From contig JAZKDW010000059.1 of the NCBI GenBank assembly GCA_040387375.1, forward strand, positions 1-58,370: a DNA stretch of 58,370 nt, written 5' to 3'. The notes under the pieces were generated by a model. The model was given only the letters and a program-made list of their open reading frames with translations, had not been told where the DNA came from and ran no database searches. The DNA comes from JAZKDW01 sp040387375. Lineage in GTDB: Bacteria > Pseudomonadota > Gammaproteobacteria > Burkholderiales > Burkholderiaceae_D. Positions 1 to 8,193 of the stretch are shown piece after piece (position 1 is the first letter of the stretch; each line of letters starts with the position of its first letter). Made by a program: the position numbers and the translations under genes.

Positions 1-3
1 CGT

Positions 4-80
4 TGGTAGGCACGATTGGACTCGAACCAACGACCCCTACCATGTCAAGGTAGTGCTCTAACCAGCTGAGCTACGCGCCT
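4..80 (-). tRNA. tRNA-Val (anticodon GAC)
   Basis: The minus strand folds as a full tRNA. The acceptor stem AGGCGCG pairs with CGTGCCT and is followed by A and an encoded CCA. The T-arm carries GGTTCGAGTCC. The anticodon stem CTACC/GGTAG closes the loop TTGACAT, which places GAC in the anticodon and so reads valine codons GUC/GUU. It lies just downstream of relA on the same strand. A TATAAT box at 92..97 sits where a -10 element of its own promoter would be. Confidence 0.95.
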
Positions 81-91
81 AAAGAAGCGAA

Positions 92-97
92 ATTATA
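92..97 (-). promoter_or_regulatory. possible -10 box of the tRNA-Val promoter
   Basis: A perfect TATAAT lies 11 bases upstream of the tRNA 5' end on the minus strand. I see no good -35 hexamer at 16-18 bp spacing, so the promoter assignment is tentative. Confidence 0.3.
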
Positions 98-173
98 ACG
101 ACAAATTCATAATTTCGCTAGTGCTCTGCATCATATGTTTTTTTGATGGGGAATGACAGCAATCCCCCGCTCG

Positions 174-2444
174 TTATTGCCGCCGCGCATACTCCACCCC
201 TTCGACATCGCGGATCACGGTCAGCGCCTTATTCAACTGCGAGGTGGATCCAATTTCCGCTGTGAACGCCATGCGCGCCTGCCCTTTCGCACTCTGCGTG
301 CTGACACCGATCACATTGATTTTTTCACGCAAGAATATTTCGGAAATATCGCGCAGCAATCCCTGCCGGTCGCTTGCAAGAACAAAAATATCCACCGGAT
401 AAACGGTTTCCATCCCCTGCGTGCCCCAGGCGGTATGGATCACCCGTTCCGGCGCCTTGGCGCACATCTCGGCGAAATTCTTGCAGCTTGCACGGTGGAT
501 CGACACGCCCTTGCCGCGCGTGATGAAACCGGCGATGTCATCGGGCGGCGCAGGCTTGCAGCACTTCGCCAGTTGTGTCATCAGGCCATCGGTACCGACC
601 ACCAGCACGCCGGACTTGGCGCCCTGCATGACGCTGGAAGCGCGGCTTTTGCGCGGGATGACGGCATCGTCGGGATTCACATGCCTGGCCGCCTGCTTGT
701 CCACATCATCCGCATGCAAGGCTTGCTCGACATGGCGCAGACTGAATTCTTCCTTGCCGACCGCGAGCAGCAGATCGTCGAGTTTCGAGAATCCCAGCTT
801 GTGCGCAAGGACCTCCAGATTGACGGCGGTCTTGCCCTCGCGCTGCAGCGTCTTTTCAATCAGGCCACGTCCGGTCGCCAGCGTTTCCTGCTGGTCGATG
901 GCATTGAACCATGCACGGATCTTGGTGCGGGTGCGTGAGCTGGCCGCATAGCCCGGATTCAACCAGTCGCGCGACGGGCCAGCAGTGCCGGACGCGGCAC
1001 TGCCCCCTTTGGCGGTAATGATTTCCACCGTCTGGCCATTCTTCAATGGCGTGTTGAGGGGCACCATTGCGCCATCGACCCGGGCGCCACGGCAGCGGTG
1101 GCCGACATCGCTGTGCAGATGGTAGGCAAAATCGACTGGTGTGGCGCCGCTGGGCAACTCGATGACACGCGCCTGCGGTGTCAGCACATAAATCCGGTCA
1201 TCGAGCGTGGCCGACTTGAGCTTCTCGACCCATTCGCGGCTGATATCTTCCTGGCCGACGACGGCATCGACCACTTCGCTTTTCCAGGCCAGCAGTTGCC
1301 GCAGCCAGGCGATTTTTTCATCGTATTTCTGGCCCGCCGAATGGGATCCGCCGCTTTCCTTGTAACGCCAGTGCGCGGCCACGCCGTATTCCGCGAAGTG
1401 GTGCATTTCGTTGGTCCGCACCTGCACTTCGAGCGCACGTCCGTCCTCCGCGGTCACCACCGTGTGGAGCGACTGATAGCCGTTCGCTTTCGGGCGCGAT
1501 ATGTAATCGTCGAATTCATCCGGTATCGGTGTCCAGATGTTATGCACAATGCCGAGCACCGTGTAACAGGCCTTGATATCGTCGACGATCACCCTGAATG
1601 CCCGCACGTCATACAGCTCTGAAAAATTGAGCGACTTGCCCTTCATCTTGGTCCAGATGCTGTAGATGTGCTTGGGGCGGCCGAATACCTCGGCCCTGAC
1701 GCCGGCCGATGCCAGTTCGGACTTCAGGCGGGCGATCGCGTTATTGACGAAACTTTCGCGCTCCGTGCGCTTTTCTTCCAGCATCTTCGCGATGCGCTTG
1801 TAGGCGGCGGGCTCGATGAAGCGGAACGACAGATCCTCGAGCTCCCACTTCAGTTGCCAGACACCGAGGCGGTTGGCGAGCGGCGCATACAGATCGAAGG
1901 TCTCGCGCGCATATTGCTGGATGCTGTCGTCCTGCATTTTATTATCGGCAAAATAGCGCAGCGTGGTGACCCGCGACGCCAGGCGCACCAGCACGACACG
2001 CATGTCGGAAGCCATTGCCAGCAGCATCTTGCGCAGCGTCTCGACTTGCGCCGCAGCTTGCTGCTGCGCGTTCTTGCTGCGCAAGACTTCCTGCTGTCCA
2101 AAGGTAATCTCGTGCAAACGCATCAACTGCCGGATGCCGGTAACCAGATCGGCGATTTCCAGGCCAAAGCGGCTTTCGATGCTTTCAGCCGCCTTGCTGT
2201 CGACCACCGGCATTTCGACCAACAGACTCGCGATCCGGGTATCCGCATCAACTTTCAGCGATGCCAGTACTGTCGCCACGCCTTGTGCAAATTCAAAGGT
2301 GTCCTGAGCTGAGGCCACTGTTCTGCCCGCATAGAACGGCTTGACGAAGGCAAGCGCATCCATCACGCGCGCACTGTCGTCTGCGTTCAGGCCGGCCGAA
2401 AGCTGAAGGTGCGTATCGTTTTGTGTTCCTGCTATTGAAACCAT
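174..2444 (-). CDS. relA: RelA-type (p)ppGpp synthetase
   Basis: GTP pyrophosphokinase of the stringent response, making (p)ppGpp on stalled ribosomes. At 756 residues it has the usual long RSH length. The N-terminal hydrolase region (about 20-200) lacks the His-Asp metal motif of active SpoT. The synthetase domain (about 250-370) contains EFDDYIS near residue 309, the acidic ExDD variant typical of monofunctional RelA rather than the RxKD of bifunctional Rel/SpoT, followed by PKANGYQSLHTVV. A TGS domain (DRIYVLTPQARVIELP) follows, then a zinc-finger-like segment with a CC pair near 627, and a C-terminal ACT domain. It lies between a RidA-like gene (16 bp upstream) and tRNA-Val. The loss of hydrolase activity is inferred from the sequence. 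Confidence 0.93.
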   Translation of the reverse strand: MVSIAGTQNDTHLQLSAGLNADDSARVMDALAFVKPFYAGRTVASAQDTFEFAQGVATVLASLKVDADTRIASLLVEMPVVDSKAAESIESRFGLEIADLVTGIRQLMRLHEITFGQQEVLRSKNAQQQAAAQVETLRKMLLAMASDMRVVLVRLASRVTTLRYFADNKMQDDSIQQYARETFDLYAPLANRLGVWQLKWELEDLSFRFIEPAAYKRIAKMLEEKRTERESFVNNAIARLKSELASAGVRAEVFGRPKHIYSIWTKMKGKSLNFSELYDVRAFRVIVDDIKACYTVLGIVHNIWTPIPDEFDDYISRPKANGYQSLHTVVTAEDGRALEVQVRTNEMHHFAEYGVAAHWRYKESGGSHSAGQKYDEKIAWLRQLLAWKSEVVDAVVGQEDISREWVEKLKSATLDDRIYVLTPQARVIELPSGATPVDFAYHLHSDVGHRCRGARVDGAMVPLNTPLKNGQTVEIITAKGGSAASGTAGPSRDWLNPGYAASSRTRTKIRAWFNAIDQQETLATGRGLIEKTLQREGKTAVNLEVLAHKLGFSKLDDLLLAVGKEEFSLRHVEQALHADDVDKQAARHVNPDDAVIPRKSRASSVMQGAKSGVLVVGTDGLMTQLAKCCKPAPPDDIAGFITRGKGVSIHRASCKNFAEMCAKAPERVIHTAWGTQGMETVYPVDIFVLASDRQGLLRDISEIFLREKINVIGVSTQSAKGQARMAFTAEIGSTSQLNKALTVIRDVEGVEYARRQ

Positions 2445-2460
2445 GGGACTCTTGAGATGA

Positions 2461-2811
2461 TTATTTCTGCGCCGCGGTCACAACGATTTCCACCAGCCAT
2501 TCCGGTTTGACGAGGCTGGCTTGTACGGTGGCGCGCGGCGGGCTGTTGCCATCGGCAACCCAGTCATTCCAGACCGCGTTCATGGCGCCGAAGTTCTGCA
2601 GATCGGAAAGATAAATCTTGCACATCATTATGCGTGACTTGTCGCTGCCGGCTTCGGCCAGCAGACGGTCGATGGACGCGAGTACTTCGCGGGTCTGGCC
2701 GGCGATGTCCAGGCTCGCATCCTCGGCAATCTGGCCGGCGAGGTAAATCGTGCCGTTGTGAATCGCGGCTTCGGAGAGCGTTTTACCGACGTGCAAACGT
2801 TGTATGTCCAT
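2461..2811 (-). CDS. RidA/YjgF family protein
   Basis: A 116-residue protein of the RidA family, trimeric enzymes that hydrolyse reactive enamine/imine intermediates released by PLP enzymes. Seen: the family motif HNGTIYLAGQIA near the N-terminus and the SPPRATVQASL segment whose arginine binds the substrate carboxylate in RidA. The ATG at 2811 gives the usual family N-terminus (MDIQRLH). An in-frame TTG at 2832 would add seven residues and begins 9 bp after the stop of the upstream hydrolase gene, so it cannot be excluded; neither has a strong ribosome binding site. It follows the hydrolase and precedes relA on one strand. The true substrate is unknown, since this subgroup (COG0251) is functionally broad. 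Confidence 0.85.
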   Translation of the reverse strand: MDIQRLHVGKTLSEAAIHNGTIYLAGQIAEDASLDIAGQTREVLASIDRLLAEAGSDKSRIMMCKIYLSDLQNFGAMNAVWNDWVADGNSPPRATVQASLVKPEWLVEIVVTAAQK

Positions 2812-2841
2812 TATGTGCTGATGATTCTTCAAATAAGAGCG

Positions 2842-3708
2842 TTAACCGGGTAGAAATTCTTTGACAATCGAGATCTGCTCAGGCTGCACGAAAGTCGGCG
2901 CATGCCCTACTCCGGGAATCTCGATCAGCTTCGCCTTGGGGCCGCGCCGGGTCATGTCCTGCGCCACCTCGCGGGTCAACAGATCCGACTCGGCGCCGCG
3001 TATCAGCAGCGTCGGACATTTGATCGCATCGTAGGCGGCCCATAACATTGCTTCGTTGCGCTGCGTTGATTCCGGCGTCTCCGCCTTGAATGGAATCGCG
3101 AGACCCAGATCGTAATGACGTATCCATAACCCATCCTTGTCCTGACGCAAAACGTCCGCCGCAAGCTTGTGCCATTGCGCGTCGGTATGCGGACCGAAGG
3201 GTGCTGAAATCGTCCGTATGTAATTTTCCGCTTCTTCGAAAGTCGCAAACCGGACCGGCTCGCCAATATAACCTGCGATGCGGGACAGCGCCTGATAATT
3301 GAGGGCCGGTCCGATGTCATTGATGACTAGCTTTTTAATCGGACTGTCCTGCAGCGATGCCATGCCGATCCCGATCAGGCCGCCCATCGATGTGCCAAAC
3401 CAGTTCACCGTTTCCGCATCAACCCGGGCCAGCAGGGTAACCATGTCGGAGACATATTGCGGCAACTGGTAAAACTGCGGATTGCGCAGCCTGGAAGAGC
3501 GTCCCCGGCCCACGACATCCGGGCAGACCACACGATAAACAGTGCTCAGTTCACGCGCCATTTCATCAAAATCATCCGATATGCGAGTGACGCCGTGCAC
3601 ACAAACCAGGACGTCGGGATTGTCTGCATCACCCCACTCCTTGTACGCCATATCATGCAAACCGGCGGGAGACAGGCATTGAACATTTCTGAGTTTGGGC
3701 TGGGTCAT
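2842..3708 (-). CDS. alpha/beta-hydrolase
   Basis: A 288-residue alpha/beta-hydrolase fold protein. Seen: an oxyanion-hole segment VCVHGVTR near residue 37, the nucleophile elbow GTSMGG (serine), a late aspartate in the RGAESDLLT strand-loop, and the catalytic histidine in GVGHAPT near the C-terminus. No signal peptide is visible, so it should be cytoplasmic. It is first in a minus-strand group with the RidA-like gene and relA. Its substrate cannot be read from sequence; esters or acyl-thioesters are usual for such small single-domain hydrolases. Transcription starts in the 123-bp divergent gap shared with bdhA, where I found no convincing promoter. Confidence 0.85.
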   Translation of the reverse strand: MTQPKLRNVQCLSPAGLHDMAYKEWGDADNPDVLVCVHGVTRISDDFDEMARELSTVYRVVCPDVVGRGRSSRLRNPQFYQLPQYVSDMVTLLARVDAETVNWFGTSMGGLIGIGMASLQDSPIKKLVINDIGPALNYQALSRIAGYIGEPVRFATFEEAENYIRTISAPFGPHTDAQWHKLAADVLRQDKDGLWIRHYDLGLAIPFKAETPESTQRNEAMLWAAYDAIKCPTLLIRGAESDLLTREVAQDMTRRGPKAKLIEIPGVGHAPTFVQPEQISIVKEFLPG

Positions 3709-3831
3709 TTTGGGACTGATCGATTGGATTGATAGTATGACAGGTTGCAGGTATTACCATTTTACTGGTCGTTAGGCTTAAAATCCTGATAAGTTCATTG
3801 TTATCTTTACTTTACCTTCTCAAAGGACATC

Positions 3832-4623
3832 ATGCAAAGCACCTCCCTCAAGGGCAAAACGGCTCTGGTTACCGGATCGACTTCCGGCATAGGCCTGGGC
3901 ATCGCAAAATCACTGGCGGCGCAAGGCGCAAACATCGTATTCAATGGTTTTGGCGACAGCGCTGAAATTGCGGCGCTACAGGCAGAGCTTGCAAAAGAAT
4001 TTGATGTCAAAACCACTTATCACAATGCCGACATGTCAAAACCAGCCGAGATTGCAGCCATGATGCAGGCGGCTGAAAAATTCGGCGGTGTCGATATCCT
4101 GGTGAATAATGCGGGCATTCAGCATGTCGCGAATATTGAAGATTTTCCGATCGAGAAATGGGATGCCGTGATTGCGATCAACCTGAGTTCCGCGTTTCAT
4201 ACAACCCGGCTCGCCTTGCCGAAGATGAAGGCCAACAACTGGGGCCGCATCATCAATATTGCATCGGCTCACGGGCTGGTCGGCTCGGCGCAAAAAGCGG
4301 CTTACGTCGCGGCCAAACACGGCATCGTCGGCCTGAGCAAGGTCACTGCGCTGGAAACCGCGCAGACCGGCATCACATGCAATGCAATCTGTCCGGGTTG
4401 GGTGTTGACGCCACTGGTGCAAAAGCAGGTGGATGCACGCGCAAAGGAGGGGAACATGTCAAACGAAGAAGCCAAGAAGGGCTTGCTGGCAGAGAAGCAA
4501 CCGTCAGGCGAATTTGTCACCCCTGAACAATTGGGCGCGCTGGCGGTATTCCTGTGCAGCGATGCGGCGATTCAGGTGCGCGGTGCGGCGTGGAATATGG
4601 ATGGGGGATGGGTGGCGCAGTAA
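3832..4623 (+). CDS. bdhA: 3-hydroxybutyrate dehydrogenase (SDR family)
   Basis: NAD-dependent oxidation of D-3-hydroxybutyrate to acetoacetate, a step in use of stored polyhydroxybutyrate. The 263 residues show the SDR fold: nucleotide motif TGSTSGIG (about 15-22), NNAG near 93, catalytic serine in NIASAHG and the YxxxK pair in YVAAKHG. The segment AICPGWVLTPLVQ followed by an extended loop and a conserved MDGGWVAQ end are typical of 3-hydroxybutyrate dehydrogenases rather than generic SDRs. The neighbouring scoAB genes encode the next step (acetoacetate activation by CoA transfer), which supports the call. It is followed by a strong terminator at 4670. Confidence 0.9.
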   Translation: MQSTSLKGKTALVTGSTSGIGLGIAKSLAAQGANIVFNGFGDSAEIAALQAELAKEFDVKTTYHNADMSKPAEIAAMMQAAEKFGGVDILVNNAGIQHVANIEDFPIEKWDAVIAINLSSAFHTTRLALPKMKANNWGRIINIASAHGLVGSAQKAAYVAAKHGIVGLSKVTALETAQTGITCNAICPGWVLTPLVQKQVDARAKEGNMSNEEAKKGLLAEKQPSGEFVTPEQLGALAVFLCSDAAIQVRGAAWNMDGGWVAQ

Positions 4624-4669
4624 CACTCAGCCAGCAAGGGTTTCCTTGCCGCTTGCCTGAAATCAGAAC

Positions 4670-4706
4670 GCCCTGCTCCTGGCTCAGGAACAGGGCATTT
4701 TATTTT
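4670..4706 (+). terminator. Rho-independent terminator after bdhA
   Basis: The arms GCCCTG (4670-4675) and CAGGGC (4691-4696) form the outer stem, with an inner TCCTG/CAGGA stem and a GCT loop. The hairpin is followed by ATTTTATTTT. It lies between the convergent genes bdhA and scoB; the T-tract favours the plus strand. Confidence 0.85.
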
Positions 4707-4742
4707 GCATGGGCACGATCACATCGCGCCCATCCCGCCGGA

Positions 4743-5387
4743 TCAGGCAAAAAGAAGCGTAGCGCCGGTCTTCTCTTTCAACTCATCCTTTGTCACGCCA
4801 GGCGCCAGCTCCACCACTTTCAAACCTTCCGGTGTCACATCGATCACCGCCAGATCGGTGACGATGCGATCGACCACACCAAGGCCGGTCAATGGCAAAT
4901 CGCACTTCTTCAAAATCTTGTGTGAAGTCGAGCCATCCTTGGCCTTGGCCACATGCTCCATCAGCACGACCACACGCTGCACGCCGGAAACCAGATCCAT
5001 CGCGCCGCCCATGCCCTTCACCATTTTTCCGGGAATCATCCAGTTCGCGAGGTCACCCTCTTCGGAAACCTGCATTGCACCGAGGATAGCCAGATTTACC
5101 TTGCCGCCGCGGATCATTGCAAACGAATCCGCCGAACTGAAAAATGATGCGCCGGGCAATGCCGTCACGGTTTGTTTACCGGCGTTGATCAGGTCGGCAT
5201 CGACTTCCTCTTCCGTCGGGAACGGGCCAATGCCGAGCAAGCCGTTTTCCGATTGCAGCCAGACCTCCATATCCTGAGGCACATAATTGGCAACCAGGGT
5301 CGGCAAGCCGATTCCGAGGTTGACATAAAAGCCGTCCTTCAGCTCTTTTGCCGCGCGTGCGGCCATTTCTTCACGAGTCCATGCCAT
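4743..5387 (-). CDS. scoB: 3-oxoacid CoA-transferase subunit B
   Basis: Beta subunit of succinyl-CoA:3-ketoacid CoA transferase, which activates acetoacetate to acetoacetyl-CoA. The 214-residue product begins MAWTREEMAARAAKELKDG and has the glycine-rich NLGIGLPTLVANY motif and SENGLLGIGPF, whose glutamate is the catalytic residue that forms the enzyme-CoA thioester in this family. The frame stays open 48 codons further upstream, but that extension overlaps scoA and matches nothing in the family, so the ATG at 5387 is chosen. It lies 13 bp after scoA in a two-gene operon. With bdhA it forms a ketone-body/PHB degradation pair on opposite strands. Confidence 0.93.
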   Translation of the reverse strand: MAWTREEMAARAAKELKDGFYVNLGIGLPTLVANYVPQDMEVWLQSENGLLGIGPFPTEEEVDADLINAGKQTVTALPGASFFSSADSFAMIRGGKVNLAILGAMQVSEEGDLANWMIPGKMVKGMGGAMDLVSGVQRVVVLMEHVAKAKDGSTSHKILKKCDLPLTGLGVVDRIVTDLAVIDVTPEGLKVVELAPGVTKDELKEKTGATLLFA

Positions 5388-5400
5388 GTCAGTTCTCCGC

Positions 5401-6099
5401 TTACTTTGCTCGAATGGTGCGTTGTTCGATGCGTTTTTCCGGCGTCGCGTTGACCACGATGCGATGGACAAAAATGCTCGGTGTATGGACGTCGTCGGGA
5501 TCGATCTCGCCGATTTCGACCAGCTCTTCAACTTCGACGATCGTCAGCTTGCCGGCCATGGCCACGTTCGGATTGAAGTTGCGCGCCGTCTTGCGGTAAA
5601 CCAGGTTGCCGGCCTTGTCGGCCTTGTATGCCTTGATCAGCGACACGTCAGCCACCAGCGATCGTTCCATCACATATTGTTCACCGTCAAATTCGCGTAC
5701 TTCCTTGCCTTCCGCGATCAGGGTGCCGACACCGGTCTTGGTAAAGAATGCGGGAATGCCTGCACCGCCGGCGCGCAATTTTTCAGCCAGCGTACCCTGC
5801 GGCGTGAATTCCAGCTCCAGTTCACCAGCCAGATACTGGCGCTCGAATTCCTTGTTTTCGCCAACGTAGGAGGCGATCATCTTCTTGATCTGGCGTGTGC
5901 TCAGCAACAAGCCCAGACCGAAGCCATCCACGCCCGCATTATTGGCAATCGCTGTCAGGTCCTTGACGCCCGAATCACGCAGCGCTGCAATCAATGCCTC
6001 GGGAATACCGCATAGGCCAAAACCGCCAACTGCGATCGTCTGCCCGTCCTTGACGACACCTGCCAGGGCTGCGGCAGCGTCGGGATAAACTTTTTTCAT
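5401..6099 (-). CDS. scoA: 3-oxoacid CoA-transferase subunit A
   Basis: Alpha subunit of the CoA transferase encoded with scoB. The 232 residues carry the family signature GGFGLCGIPE near residue 25 (CoA-binding glycine-rich loop) and the NNAGVDGFGLGLLL segment. The length matches bacterial ScoA/AtoD-type subunits. It is the promoter-proximal gene of the scoAB operon and is divergent from a PAS-LuxR regulator gene 132 bp away. The shared gap has a 16-bp near-palindrome at 6155, so the regulator is a reasonable but unproven candidate to control this operon. Confidence 0.93.
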   Translation of the reverse strand: MKKVYPDAAAALAGVVKDGQTIAVGGFGLCGIPEALIAALRDSGVKDLTAIANNAGVDGFGLGLLLSTRQIKKMIASYVGENKEFERQYLAGELELEFTPQGTLAEKLRAGGAGIPAFFTKTGVGTLIAEGKEVREFDGEQYVMERSLVADVSLIKAYKADKAGNLVYRKTARNFNPNVAMAGKLTIVEVEELVEIGEIDPDDVHTPSIFVHRIVVNATPEKRIEQRTIRAK

Positions 6100-6154
6100 A
6101 ACACCCCTCTTCTTTGTGTAAGGTAAACGACATCCATGTGCTTCAAATTAGTCA

Positions 6155-6170
6155 TGCAGCATATGATGCA
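6155..6170. promoter_or_regulatory. dyad in the scoA / PAS-LuxR divergent gap
   Basis: The sequence TGCAGCATATGATGCA is a palindrome apart from one symmetric mismatch pair. Its position between two divergent genes, one of them a LuxR-type regulator, suits an operator. No binding evidence exists. Confidence 0.3.
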
Positions 6171-6231
6171 CCAGTTGCCGATACAATACCGTAAAAGTAC
6201 CGGATCTTCTTAAAATGGGCAAACCACTGAA

Positions 6232-6816
6232 ATGAGCGCATCTCCACCGATCGATTACGAAAGCATTTTCAGGCATGCTCCCATCGGCATGTGCGTGTCG
6301 CATCACCGGATCATCCACGCCTGCAACCAGAGACTGAACCAGATGTTCGGTTATGGCGAAGATTCCCTTCTGGGAAAATCATTTTCGGTCCTCTATCCAA
6401 CGGCGGATGAGTTCGAACGCACGGGCGCACGCATCGTTCCGATCATGAATGCCAGGGGACATTATTCGGATGAACGCATCATGAAACGTGCAAATCAGGA
6501 GCTGTTCTGGTGCCATGTCACCGGCAGCGCAATGATCAAGAATGACGCGCATGCGGCCGGCATCTGGACTTTTGAAGACTTGAGCGAGAAGCGGCCCGTG
6601 ACCGCCGAACTGACGCCGCGGGAACGCGAAATTGCCGCGCTGCTGGTGGAGGGAAAAACCAGCAAGCTGATCGCGCGGCAAATCGGATTAAGCCCCCGTA
6701 CCGTGGAAATGCACCGGGCCAAGCTGATGAAAAAATTTTCCGCCGCGACATCGGGTGAACTGGTCCACCGTTTGCTGGGCGTGCCCTTGCATGCGTCCGG
6801 CGTAGCGCCTTCTTAG
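6232..6816 (+). CDS. PAS domain LuxR-family transcriptional regulator
   Basis: A 194-residue regulator with an N-terminal PAS sensor domain (about 10-120: FRHAPIGMCV, the NQRLNQMFGY core, and a C-terminal WTFEDLSEKR strand) and a LuxR-type helix-turn-helix (about 128-180: LTPREREIAALLVEGKTSK, then the recognition helix LSPRTVEMHRAKLMKK). There is no receiver domain, so it is probably a single-component cytoplasmic sensor rather than a phosphorelay partner. The ligand is unknown. It is divergent from scoAB and convergent with a thioesterase gene, only 7 bp away. Control of ketone-body genes is an inference from position. Confidence 0.85.
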   Translation: MSASPPIDYESIFRHAPIGMCVSHHRIIHACNQRLNQMFGYGEDSLLGKSFSVLYPTADEFERTGARIVPIMNARGHYSDERIMKRANQELFWCHVTGSAMIKNDAHAAGIWTFEDLSEKRPVTAELTPREREIAALLVEGKTSKLIARQIGLSPRTVEMHRAKLMKKFSAATSGELVHRLLGVPLHASGVAPS

Positions 6817-6823
6817 AGCGGTT

Positions 6824-7249
6824 CTACATCGCCGTCGCCAGCCGCTCACGCAGAGCGTTAGGCAAGGCCATCGACTTGCCAGTCCCCGCGTTGACCCAGA
6901 CCACCTTTGCGCCACCCTCGGCAATCAGCGTGTCCGGATCGTCGATTCGGCGAATTTCCTGCATGGTCTCAAAGCTGCTGCGGCCGATTGCTCCTGAAAA
7001 GGTCCGGATTTCCAGGTCGCCCGGGAATGTCAGCTGCCGCAGGAAAGTGCAATTGGCATTGATGACCACCGGTCCGTCGACGGCATGAACCGTCGCCACC
7101 CCCATGCTGACAAACCATTCGATCCGGGCCTGCTCGATGTAGCGGAAATAGACCGCATTGTTGACGTGTCCCATGGCATCCATGTCGCCCCAGCGGATCG
7201 GCAAGCGGCAGATATGGACAAGGCGCTTTTCACTCATGTCTGATTTCAT
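6824..7249 (-). CDS. acyl-CoA thioesterase (hotdog fold)
   Basis: A 141-residue single-hotdog thioesterase of the 4-hydroxybenzoyl-CoA thioesterase/YbgC type. Seen: RWGDMDAMGHVNNAVYFRY near residue 20, where the aspartate is the catalytic residue of the family and HVNN the active-site loop; the rest follows the short hotdog length. It hydrolyses acyl-CoA or acyl-ACP thioesters; the acyl group is not predictable. It begins 11 bp after the SDR gene, suggesting a two-gene operon. A second ATG four codons in (7237) is equally possible, since neither has a clear ribosome binding site. Confidence 0.85.
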   Translation of the reverse strand: MKSDMSEKRLVHICRLPIRWGDMDAMGHVNNAVYFRYIEQARIEWFVSMGVATVHAVDGPVVINANCTFLRQLTFPGDLEIRTFSGAIGRSSFETMQEIRRIDDPDTLIAEGGAKVVWVNAGTGKSMALPNALRERLATAM

Positions 7250-7260
7250 GAAGGGGGAAT

Positions 7261-8037
7261 TCAGAATGCGCTCATGCCATCATCGGCGGCAACAACCGAG
7301 CCATTGATGAAATGAGATTCTTCGGACGCCAGCAAAAGCAGCAGTCCATCCAGATCTTCCGGCTTGCCGATACGCTTGCGCGGCAGCATGTTCACCAGCT
7401 GTTTGCCCTGTTCGGTTTCAAAGTGCTCGGCGTTGATTTCGGTGCCGATATAGCCGGGACAAATCGCGTTGACATTGATGCCGTACCTGCCCCACTCGAC
7501 CGCCATTGATTTTGTCATGTGCACCACCGCGGCCTTGCTCACGCAGTAGATGCCGATCTGCGGCAACACACGCAGCCCGGCGACCGAGGCGATATTGATG
7601 ATCCGGTGCTGCTTTTTCGGATCGCCTTTGGCGCGGGCGATCATGCGTTTGGCGGTTTCCTGGGCGACAAAAAATGCGCCGCGCTGGTTGGTGTCCATCA
7701 CGTAGGCATAATCCTCCGGTGTCACATCGACCAGGCGCTGTGTCGTCGACACGCCGGAATTATTGACCAGGATGTCGATCGGACCCGCCTCGGTTTCGGC
7801 ATGCGCGATGGCCGACTTGATGCTGGCGTAATCGGTCACATCGAGCGCAACGACGTGCGCCGCACCGCCATTGGATTCGATTTCGGCGCGCAACTCCTTG
7901 AGGCGCTCGACCCGGCGCGATGCCAGCACTACCTGGGCGCCGGCTTCCGCCAGCACCTTTGCAAAACGCGCGCCTAATCCGCTCGAGGCGCCGGTTACCA
8001 GTGCGATCTTGCCTTCAAAATTGACTTCGATTCCCAC
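7261..8037 (-). CDS. SDR family oxidoreductase
   Basis: A 258-residue classical short-chain dehydrogenase/reductase. Seen: the cofactor motif TGASSGLG (about 15-22), NNSG near 92, catalytic serine in NIASVAG, YCVSKAA with Tyr and Lys, and a PGYIGTEIN loop. The ASRR motif after the second beta strand favours NADP(H). The end HFINGSVVAADDGMSAF is the normal SDR C-terminus. It shares a transcript with the thioesterase gene downstream, which suggests a role in acyl or acyl-CoA metabolism (for example 3-hydroxyacyl-CoA dehydrogenation), but the substrate is not determined. It is divergent from the ETF-QO gene. Confidence 0.85.
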   Translation of the reverse strand: MGIEVNFEGKIALVTGASSGLGARFAKVLAEAGAQVVLASRRVERLKELRAEIESNGGAAHVVALDVTDYASIKSAIAHAETEAGPIDILVNNSGVSTTQRLVDVTPEDYAYVMDTNQRGAFFVAQETAKRMIARAKGDPKKQHRIINIASVAGLRVLPQIGIYCVSKAAVVHMTKSMAVEWGRYGINVNAICPGYIGTEINAEHFETEQGKQLVNMLPRKRIGKPEDLDGLLLLLASEESHFINGSVVAADDGMSAF

Positions 8038-8193
8038 GTACTTCTCCCTAATTATGCTTGCGCTTCATGCCTGCGCAAAAACGTTATCATTCCATGAAAG
8101 GCTTATTACGATAGCGACGTCTAGCATTCTGCCGCAAAATCCCGGACAATCAGCACACTCGTTTGATAATAACATTCCCACTGGTGAGAGAAC

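Noticed and set aside
150..173. GGGGAAT/ATTCCCC-like hairpin downstream of relA as a terminator
   Set aside because: On the relA strand the hairpin is followed by A residues rather than T residues and its stem has a mismatch.
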